Positions 53,078-61,127 of a stretch of DNA of 64,000 bases are shown piece by piece. Under the pieces are notes generated by a model, which saw only the letters and a list, made by a program, of their open reading frames with translations, was not told where the DNA came from and made no database searches. Origin of the DNA: Centropus unirufus (Eukaryota > Chordata > Aves > Cuculiformes > Centropidae); NCBI GenBank assembly GCA_013397695.1, contig VYZI01000393.1, positions 442,267 through 506,266 on the forward strand, given 5' to 3'. The position numbers were made by a program, and so were the translations under genes. Every line of letters begins with the position of its first letter. The stretch's first letter is position 1.

Positions 53078-56000
53078 GGTCTGTGGCTTGGGGATTTTGC
53101 TACTACTAACCCCAGTGCTTTCTCCACAGTCTGAGATTGTCACCAGGGTTGCTGCCCCACAGAGCTCTCTGCTTCTCAGCAGAAACAGGGGACAGTGCTG
53201 CCTGCTGCACCTCCCAAAGGGACTCCTGCCCCTGCCTGTGTTTGCTGGCTCAGCTCCCTGCATCTGGAGGGGCCTCAGTCCCCCCACACCTGACAGCCAC
53301 CTGTAAGTAAGGCCAGGTTCAAGGCACAGCCTCATGGTTAACCCCACCGTGTGCCATGCCACAGCATGCCAGAGGCTCTGGATTTCATTGCCTAGCTGAG
53401 TTACAAGCCAGATGCCAAAATATTATGTATCATTGTCCACTCTACCACCCAGGCCATGCCCTCAGTCTACTCTTTTCTAAACACAAACCACATGCAACCC
53501 CAGCTGCGGCTTTGTGGATGACAAAAGCTAGACCTTTACATAAAGTGCTCTCCTGTATTTGTAGAGAATCTGGTGCGGTTCTCATTTTTGGTTTTGTCAT
53601 CAAACAAAGTCTGTTCCATCTTTCTGCAGCATTCAGCAGCCTGCAGGCGGTGGACCAGGTCCCTGAATGAATAACGAATGCCTTTCCTGGATGTAAATGA
53701 TAAGGAAACATCTGAGTTATCCCGAGCGCTACACTGGAGTTACTATGATTTTGCCTCACCTTACTCTTGCTGGACCTGCATGTGAAAGCAGGGTTTGGTT
53801 AATGGTCACATATGCCAGACTTCAGGATGTCCTCTTGACAACCTCCCCATTCCAAGTTCTTGCCCTCCCTTGCTCCCCACAATCTTTGGCCTTGTGGTTT
53901 GACAGTATTACCTGTAGCAGCCCCACCTGCCCCAACCAAGCTGCTTTGGGGATGGTCACAGATGGTGTTGGTGTGTTCCCACTTCAGCACACACTCTTGG
54001 AAATTCCTCCAAACCAAATACACATAAAGAAGAGATATCAACACACATTTTATCTTTCAGGTGCTCCTTCATTTCTGTTGAGAAACCTCCCAAAACTCCT
54101 TTCTCCACAGCCATTTGCATGTAATTAAGTGGCAACTGGAGAGCCTGTCTTTGCATTCTAGTAGACCAACATAATTGTCTCCTTCATTAGATGATGGATG
54201 CCCAGTATGATAATCCTGTTTCTCCCAAGGATGGAACGCTGAGTGCTTCTTGCTCTAAGCCAGGGTTTTTTCTAGGCATTGGTCCTGTTAAATGTTCAAA
54301 GAGGACAGTTATTCCTCCTTCCTTAGGATTATACTGAACAACACTGCCTGTTACAAGACTTAACTTCACCCCTACTTTATTTCACCCCAGTGCTTTGGGG
54401 GTCGCCAGGCTAAGCAGGAAGATCCTCGTGAAGGCTGCAGCTCTGCCAGCTGTGCCTGCCCACAGAAGCAGAGCAAACCCCTTGAGGCACCACTTCGGAG
54501 AACTCGGGTAAGCAGGTTCATCCTTGTCTATGTGTGCCTCTGGACTTTGCTCAGCGCTGACCCAGCTACTGCCATGGATGGTAACAGGTCTTTGCAGCTG
54601 CTCTCCCTGTGAATGTGGCTATTTTGCAGTGTAGATAACACTTCATTTTGCATAATCCTGAACAATTTCTCACCTACCCAAATTCTCAGGCCCTTCAACA
54701 CACACAGCCATAGTTATTTAGCCACCCAGCATGCCGTAGTGAAGAGTGTACCAGGGACCTGAGGAAATTCTTTGAATTTCAAACATATATGTTTACTGTG
54801 AAAGAATCTGCAGCTGGATGGGGGAGCTGTGAGAATGCAATGACAAGGATATATTTGTTGAAAGCCTTTAAAAAATAACCAGAGCACTAATCAAGGGTCA
54901 AAAGCAACATTTTGCTGGAGTTCAAACCAGAAATGAGGTCTGTATTTAGGAACATAGATGGGACTCTACCAAACTGATTTTGGATTGCCAGGGAAGGAGC
55001 AGCAGGTGAAGCAGTGCTCCAGCCTGCCTCAGCAGTGCCAGCCAGGGTCTGCAGGGTGGCTGCCCACCACGGGGTTGGTGGTTTGGGGCTGCAGCCTCTC
55101 CACTGGCTGGAGCAGGACTGGCACTGGGGAGTTCCATTGCTTGCAACCTCAGGAGCAAATTCTCCGCTCAGCCTGACAGCACAGTTGATTTTTTCCTGGC
55201 TCCTCCAGCGCGACAGATTAGGTCCCAGAGCACCACTTTTAGGCTTTCTCTGCATGACATCCCTCGGAAAGGTCCCTTACTGCTACTTTCTGGCATGCCA
55301 TCTAGGCCTGTTGGCTGTCTGGGGCTGGGCATGCAGGCATGATCAGAGAGAGGGATTTTGCAAGGACCAGCAAGAAGCTCCTCGCAGCTCCAGCCCAGGT
55401 GCCCCAACTTCCCCTGTACCCCAAGCCCCTGCCCCGCTGCAGGATAAGTGGGAGCCTGGATGCTCCCATCAGCCGGTGCTGCATCATCCTCAGGAGAGCC
55501 GACTGTGGGCCACGGTATGCGGCCAGCAGCTATTGACTTACTTTGCTGTGCGTGGCTGGGTAAGTAACCTTAATTAAAAACACGAAGCCCACAGTTTGTA
55601 TCACATTCACAACGTTAAACAAGCTCTGAAAATAGAAACCCTGTTTTCATTTAAGCTTTTCAACTGTGATCTAAGTAATAAAATATGGAGGGGGCGGGCG
55701 CGTGTGAGATTTACATGTGATGATTTGGGAGATCTCACTGCTTTGGAGGCTTGTAAGGCGCCGCAGTGCCAACTGCTCCTGCCGTTGCTTCACTGTGCTT
55801 GGCAGCGCCTGCCCCACACAGACTTTTGGTTTTTTTTCCAGAGCCGCTTTCCAAATGCTGATTTCTGACCTCGGCTCTTGTTGTTGTGATTTATTCTGGT
55901 TGCAGATGTGGGATCTGCCAGGCTATCAGCAATCTGTTTCCCTGGCTGCCTGTACCCTGCCCAGGGCTGGTCAGCCAGGCAGGTGGACAGTGCGCACCCC

Positions 56001-57364
56001 CACTGCTCCTGGGGACCATGGATGTGTCCTTGAGGAGAGGAACATCGCCTCTCAGTGCAAACAATGCTCCCCTGACCCCATACGCCAGTGGCACCATCAC
56101 CAGAAGGCATACAGGAGAATTATCTTTACCTTTCCTGTTCCTTGAGCCACCGTGCAGGGGACGGACATCCATCCCATCACAGCAGGATGGAGGCCTCTTC
56201 CGAGGGCACCTGCTATGTACTCCGGCAGTGCATGGGCTGATCCCGTTCCGGGGCCAGATTCAGCCTGCAGGACCCTCAGAAACCTGCCGTTCTCCATCCA
56301 TATCTCGCCTGGAGATTTGGGAGCCAGAGCCTGCACCTGCCCAACCGGAAGGGATCAATCCTGACATGACAGGAAGGCTGGGTGTGGAATGGGAAAACCA
56401 CAGGGCAAATACTCATATGAGACTGCAAAGGGTTGAGATCACCTTCCTGTTTCACTGGAGTGAGCAGGAGCCCTCAGGAGTTTCTTTAATCAAGCCCATA
56501 GCTTTCTCAATCTCCTTTTGCTGTAATATAATTCTAATAATACTTCCTAGGTCATGAGGAGTTCAGCTGGTCATGGCAATAATTGCAGCTGCATGTTTTG
56601 CAGCAAGCCCCTAACGAGCACATTAGCACAGACCAGGAGGCGTTTGTCCCATGGTGTCCCGGTAAGTCCCCCTTCCTCCTTCCGTCCCCCCCTCCACCTT
56701 CCTCCCTTTTCCCCCCTCCCAGCTGTTCCTGAATTCTCTGGCCAAGTACTGCAGAGGAGCCTCTAACAGGGCTTTGCCCAAAGGCCAGTGGAAGTGCAAG
56801 GTGCATGGGATGCCCAGGACCCCTTTGCGCTTCCCAGCCGGAGAAATTACAGTCGGGTTGGCGATCCCCGCTGCCAGGGTGCCCCGTTTCCAGGGTCCCC
56901 CTTCCCCAGTGCGTGTGACTGTGTGACTTCGTGCCGAGTGGCCGTGGCTTCACGTGCCCGTGGCGGAGGGATGCCAGGGGAGGGTGATGCCGCAGGCAGC
57001 GCCCCACGGCGGGGCAGGAGCAGCGTGGCAGGAGGGAGGAGGGCGCAAGAGGCGGGCGGGGGTGCCCGAGGCAGGAACGCGCCCTCGCCCGGGCGCTGCG
57101 GACCCCAGCCCGCTCGTCCCCACCGCTCCGCAGCCGCGGAGACCCGCGTACCCCTTCTGCGGTGTCCTCTCCAGCCCGGGAGGAGGGGATGGGACGAGTC
57201 CAGGGTGATGGGGGGTGAAGGGATAAAGCCGGTGTTGGCGATGGAGGCTCAGGTCCTGTGGGTCACGCTTGCGTGGGCCGGGAAGGGGCCAGGGAAGCGC
57301 GGTGCCGCTGTGGGAGCGCGCACGTCGCGCCGGGCCCGCGGGCGCAGACAGCTACTCCCCGTTC

Positions 57365-57446
57365 ACCCGCGGCGGTCAAACAACGTCTGAATTACATCCT
57401 TGTAAATATTGACTGTGGCCATCTTCTTCGTTCCTGCGCACAGTAA
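57365..57446 (-). promoter_or_regulatory. Candidate divergent promoter or first exon with YY1-like site
   Basis: An AT-richer patch sits inside the CpG island 1.2 kb upstream of the MKX start codon. On the minus strand it reads GAAGAAGATGGCCACAGTC: a YY1-like core that also makes an ATG at 57422-57420 in good Kozak context. It opens a frame of 19 codons (MATVNIYKDVIQTLFDRRG) reaching a possible GTGAAC splice donor at 57366. A TGCGCA NRF1-like half site lies just upstream on that strand. On the + strand the same patch has a FOX-like GTAAATA. I do not recognise the peptide. It may be a divergent MKX-antisense transcript, or just a conserved promoter element. Confidence 0.3.
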
Positions 57447-57685
57447 CCGAAATGTTAAGCCCGCCGGGGCCGGGCTGGCTGCGCCGCAGGGCGGCGGGGG
57501 ATGCGGGAGGCGTGGAGCGGCGGGGCCGAGGGAGCTCGGGGGGGTCAAGGCACATCCGCGGGAGCGGGGCGGGGACACCCACAGACATCGCCGGCGACCG
57601 CGCATCGCCTCTCCGCGGGAGCGTGCCGGCCGCGCCGAGGATGCTCAAGGGAGCGGGTTATCTCTCGGTTTGGACCGCCGTCTGA

Positions 57686-57693
57686 TTTATAAA
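57686..57693. promoter_or_regulatory. TTTATAAA palindromic motif in the island
   Basis: The palindrome fits either a TATA-like element for either strand or a posterior-HOX-like site. It lies about 950 bases upstream of the MKX ATG. There is no further support. Confidence 0.15.
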
Positions 57694-58149
57694 CCTTGCA
57701 AGGTGGGGGCAAGAGGAGACAGAACAGGGGAGACGTTTTCTAGTCCAGCTTCATTAAACGCAGGCGCTAATGAGCGGCGCAGGGCTGAAGCTGCCAGTAC
57801 GGCCGTCGCCGCACCGGCTGAGCCCCGCGCCCCCGACGGGGGTCCCTCCCGCGGGCAAGCTGACCCCAACCGGGGTCCTCAGCCGCCGTCCCCAGGGGGA
57901 CGCCCCGCCGTGTACACCGGGGACTGCCCAGGCGTGCGCTGTCCTCCCCTTCGCTGCCCCTCGCCGGGCTCCCCGCCGCCCCTTCCCGCACCGCCCCCCG
58001 ACGCCGCGCTGCGCAGGCGGGGCCCGTGCCCTCGCGGGGCTGCCGGGGTCCCCTGGCCGGCCGTGCCCTCCCCCGGGGGATGGGGAGCTGTGATCCCGAC
58101 AAGTGTGAGTGGCAGCGCTGCGGCTGTGCCTCCGGACGCCGGCGCTGTG

Positions 58150-58370
58150 AATTCGGTGGTCGTTAAAAACAATTTGTTTCCCTCCCCGTTTGGGGAGGGG
58201 GAAGGGGAAAATCATTCCGGGGGAGGGGAGGGGAAGGGAAGGGAAAGGAGAAAAAAAAGGAGAGAGAGAGAGGGAGCGCAAGCGAGAGAGAAACACCAAA
58301 CGCAACAGAAAACCCGCGCTCCCAACTATTGCGACACGGAGCGAGGAGCGCGGCGGAGGCTGGCGGCGAG
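58150..58370 (+). promoter_or_regulatory. MKX: Probable MKX core promoter and 5' UTR region
   Basis: The segment holds a GTTAAAAACAATTTGTTTCC patch, an 8-bp-arm inverted repeat at 58180-58199 (CCCTCCCC, loop GTTT, GGGGAGGG), and an unbroken purine tract of 58 bases at 58219-58276 with GGGGA, GGGA and GA units. There is no clear TATA box at a fixed distance, as expected for a CpG-island promoter. A possible 5' UTR exon could end at GCGAG|GTGCGA (58370) and splice to the acceptor at 58577, giving a 207-base intron. The start site is not determined. Confidence 0.4.
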
Positions 58371-58577
58371 GTGCGAGGGGGAGCGGGCCGGGCCGAGGGG
58401 CCGTGGGAGCGGATCGGGACTGGGGAGGGGGAGGCGTGGGAGCGGGCTGGGCCGTGGGAGGGGCAGGCTCCCCCCCGTGGGTGGGCAGGCGGCGCCCGGT
58501 GCCTCCGCGCTGCCCCCCCACCCCCGCCGGTCGGGTTTCGGCGCGGCTGCCCGGTGACCGGTGCCGCCTCCCCGCAG

Positions 58578-58642
58578 CGCAAAGAGAGCCCCCGTACCTC
58601 GGAGCCGGCGGCCAGCCCGACGGCGGCCCCCAGCCCCCCACC
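58578..58642 (+). other. MKX: MKX 5' UTR part of the ATG exon
   Basis: A CCTCCCCGCAG sequence ends at 58577 and resembles a 3' splice site, as would fit a MKX gene with a noncoding first exon. The 65 bases that follow lead into CCACCATGA at the start codon. If there is no upstream intron, the exon simply extends further upstream. Confidence 0.45.
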
Positions 58643-58824
58643 ATGAACACCATCGTCTTCAGCAAGCTCAGCGGCCAGGTGCTTTTCGAGGAGGACGCCA
58701 AGGAGCGGGAGCGGAGCGGCCGGCCCTACGTTGGGGTGGTGGAGGGGCCGCACCACGCCGAGGTGCTGCTTCCCGACAGCCCGTCCATCAAGGAGAGCCT
58801 CAGCCTGCGCAACCGGCGGACGGG
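58643..58824 (+). CDS. MKX: MKX (Mohawk homeobox) coding exon with start codon
   Basis: MKX is a nuclear TALE-class homeodomain factor of the Iroquois-related Mohawk family, known for control of tendon differentiation and repression of muscle genes. The frame starts at ATG 58643, which has A at -3 (ACCATGA), and reads MNTIVFSKLSGQVLFEEDAK, then ERERSGRPYVGVVEG, then DSPSIKESLSLRNRRTG. MNTIVF-KLS-VLFE and the RRTG end match the vertebrate MKX N-terminus. The exon ends with GG before GTATGC at 58825, so codon 61 (Gly) is split. An open frame continues upstream of the ATG in GC-rich DNA, but the family start is this ATG. Two bases of codon 61 join the exon at 60968. Confidence 0.95.
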
Positions 58825-59780
58825 GTATGCCCTGCGCTGCGCGCTTCTGCTCCGCGGGGCGGCCCTGCCTGCCGCCGCGCAGCCGGTTCGGGGTGCAAGA
58901 TGGGCTGCTAGGTCGGTCCTCCCCGACGCCCCAGGGTCTATACTGTGTGGGATTTGCATTCCAAAGCTACGGTGGGAAATTCCGGCCATGATGGAGAGGC
59001 GTCCGAGTGGGCTGGAATGTGCCGGACAGAGCGCTCCTGTCCTGCGGTGTGTGACTTCCCCCCCCTTCCCCAAGGAAAAACAAAGTGGAGAACGCGGGGC
59101 TCGGCTGGTTTGGCCGGGCGCTCCATGAAACTAAAGCCCCCAAAACAGAGGCGCAAAGGGGAACGCGTGAAACCTGCGGGACGGGGCGGCCACGGGGCCG
59201 GTCCCCGCCGCCGGGGCGGCCGGTTCGCTGCCGGGACCGGGGCGGGCACCGGGCGGCCCCAGCACTTGTTCCGCCGGTTTGCGGCGTGCTGAGCGAGCGG
59301 ACGCGAATGAGCTGCGTTGTCGGTGTTTTTCCCTGGGATGCGATGTAAAACGGACGGGCTGGGTGCCCGTCACGAGCTGGGCAGGGTGATGATAAGGTCA
59401 GTTTTGCTAAAACGGCAGCTGAGGCTGTGTCGTCTGCGGCTGATTTTTTTTTTTTGTGCCGGAGCAGGTGAAATAAGAGGTGATGAGAGGACGTGTTAGC
59501 CCCGGCGAGCCGTCAGCTGTGGCTCGAACGGTTCAGCTGGTTAGCGCGGACCAGACATTTCGGGTCAGCTTTACCACGTAAAGACTGAGGATCACGGTCA
59601 GGGGGCATTCGGGAAATCCCGAGGAGCGGTTTTTACTGCCGAATTACCGTCGGCTCGTACTTTTAACGGCGGGGTTGGTCGGTAGGGAGCAGGTTCTGTT
59701 CCATCGAAATGCTATTAGCAGCCCCTCGCGGCGGAGCTGGACTGCCGAGGGAGCCCTGGATGGAACAGCGGCCGCACGGC

Positions 59781-59883
59781 TCCGCCTGGCTCGGCGCGGC
59801 TTTTCCCGGCACAGCACGGTTCGGGACGGAGCATCCCGGATCGGCCCGGCACGGCTCGGCCCGGCTGTGCCCGGCGCGGCGCC
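59781..59883. repeat. Low-complexity CGGC-rich quasi-tandem stretch
   Basis: Short CGGC-containing words recur (CTCGGCGCGGC, TCGGCCCGGCACGGC, TCGGCCCGGCTGTGC, CCGGCGCGGC), giving an irregular tandem pattern. No exact period holds through the whole stretch. Confidence 0.5.
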
Positions 59884-60612
59884 GTAGCGCCCCCTGCCGC
59901 CTCCGCCTGGAACCTCCGCGCGGCGCTGCCCGCCCGCCTGTGGCTTTTGCTTCCGATTCCCTCGGGGTTTGTCACTCGCTTTTTGTTGTAGACCATTTAT
60001 GCCAAACAAGCACCTTTTCTTTTCCCCGTTTTTATCCTCCCCGGTTTCGCCCTTTCCCCCTGCAGTCGTGGGGCTCTGGGCTTCCACGTCGCTGGGAAGC
60101 GGCTCGATTGCTCCCACAGGAGTGCTCCTCGCTGCCGGCTCCGCTCAGGGAATCGACCCAGGAGCTGCTCCGTGCCGCGGGTATCTCTGAATAGAACCAG
60201 CAAAGGAATTGGGGCGGGAGAGTCCGGCTCTCTTGGCCCCGGGACAGCCCACGCCGCAGCGCCGTGCTCTCCGGCGCGGCCGGAGCCCTGGCATTTCTGG
60301 AAAGCCCCTCGGTAAACAGACCAACCGAACGCCCAGCAGATGCCGAGCCCCGAAAGCATCGGGAATCTCGGCACCTGCACCAGCTGAAATCCCCAGCGGA
60401 GCCGCGGGCGCTCGCGGCACCATCGCGGCCAGCGCCCGGGGCCGGCGGGGCGGGCGAAGCTGGCTCCGAGCCCCCCGCCCCCTTCGGTCCTCTCCCAGGG
60501 TCTGGGGGGGCTGCGTGCTCGGCCTCCCGAGCAGCGAGCGCGGGGCTGCAGCAAGCCTCGAACACCCCGCGGCGAGGGGTCTCGGCTCCCCCCGGGCAGG
60601 GCGCAATCCTGC

Positions 60613-60855
60613 GGGCAGGGACATCCCCGGCAGGGCTCATCCCGGGCCTGGGCAGCCTCCCGGGCAGGGACATCCCCGGCAGGGCTCATCCCGGGCCTGG
60701 GCAGCCTCCCGGGCAGGGACATCCCCAGCAGGGCTCATCCCGGGCAGAGACATTCCCCGGCAGGGCTCATCCCGGGGCTGGGCAGCCCCTCGGGCAGGTT
60801 CTCCCGGGCAGGGACATCCTCGGCAGGGCTCCTGCCGCTGGGTAGCGCGGGGCAG
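60613..60855 (+). repeat. 49-bp minisatellite in MKX intron
   Basis: Units begin GGGCAGGGACATCCCCGGCA and continue GGGCTCATCCCGGGCCTGGG plus CAGCCTCCC. Starts at 60613, 60662 and 60711 are exactly 49 bases apart and the first two units are identical. Later units are shortened or altered, with GGGCAG starts at 60742, 60792 and 60806. GC-rich arrays of this type are common in bird subtelomeric and island DNA and are often length-variable. Confidence 0.93.
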
Positions 60856-60860
60856 CCCGG

Positions 60861-60915
60861 GATGGGATGGGATGGGATGGGATGGGATGGGATGGGATGG
60901 GATGGGATGGGATGG
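60861..60915 (+). repeat. GGGAT pentanucleotide array, 11 units
   Basis: Eleven perfect units, read as GATGG from 60861. Every unit carries a GGG run two bases from the next, which fits the G-quadruplex pattern with AT loops on the + (coding) strand. The array lies about 50 bases before the homeobox exon. Confidence 0.97.
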
Positions 60916-60967
60916 GGAGCCCGGGCAGGTGCCGTGCGCGGTCCCCAGCGTCCCTTCCCCGCGGCAG

Positions 60968-61127
60968 GGCGCGGCAGAGCGGTGGGAAGGTGCGACACAA
61001 GCGGCAGGCGCTGCAGGACATGGCGCGGCCGCTAAAGCAGTGGCTCTACAAGCACCGTGACAACCCTTACCCCACCAAGACCGAGAAGATCCTGCTGGCC
61101 CTCGGCTCCCAGATGACCCTGGTGCAG
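60968..61127 (+). CDS. MKX: MKX homeobox exon (TALE homeodomain, first part)
   Basis: The exon starts after CCCCGCGGCAG at 60967; its first base completes the split glycine codon. It reads ARQSGGKVRHKRQALQDMAR, then PLKQWLYKHRDNPYPTKTEK, then ILLALGSQMTLVQ, and ends CAG|GTAAGG in phase 0. This is homeodomain helix 1, the TALE three-residue loop extension with PYP (about residues 94-96 of the protein), and helix 2. The DNA-recognition helix, expected to begin VSNWFANARRR, is on the next exon beyond the window. The 342 coding bases in the two exons encode 114 residues with no break, so the protein is partial only because the window ends. Confidence 0.97.

Larger units (their letters stand above)
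38421..56930. other. ODAD2-MKX intergenic region
   Basis: This 18.5-kb region holds no gene I can recognise on either strand. Base composition rises from AT-rich at the left to moderate GC at the right, where many open frames appear by chance on both strands and overlap each other. Identified items are a CR1 tail (38890-39135), A-rich and TTTA repeats, and stretches that look unique and motif-rich (41270-41790, 50450-50660, 51830-52140). A long noncoding RNA could be present but cannot be seen from sequence alone. Confidence 0.7.
58825..60967 (+). other. MKX: First coding intron of MKX
   Basis: A 2.1-kb, mostly GC-rich intron from GTATGC to CCCCGCGGCAG. It holds a GGCNCGGC-type low-complexity stretch (about 59781-59883), a 49-bp minisatellite (60613-60855) and a GGGAT array (60861-60915) that ends about 50 bases before the acceptor. 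Frames crossing these repeats are open on both strands only because of composition and repeat periodicity. Confidence 0.9.

Noticed and set aside
55886..56557. A 223-codon + frame upstream of the island.
   Set aside because: No recognisable domain, overlaps other open frames on both strands, and lacks convincing splice or codon features.
57409..58557. A long open frame of about 380 codons on the + strand and overlapping long frames on the minus strand (57754-58701).
   Set aside because: The frames overlap on opposite strands in CpG-island DNA with few stop codons. The residues are Ala, Gly, Pro and Arg runs without domains. Composition explains them.
59524..59615. A GGTTCAGCTGGTTAGCGC segment that resembles a tRNA D arm.
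   Set aside because: No GGTTCGAATCC-type T loop at the right distance, and the acceptor stem cannot be paired, so it is not a tRNA gene.
60209..61060. Long + frame across the minisatellite and the GGGAT array, and minus frames with SHPIP repeats.
   Set aside because: The repeats have no stops and produce periodic peptides. The true coding exon in this area is 60968-61127 in the MKX frame.
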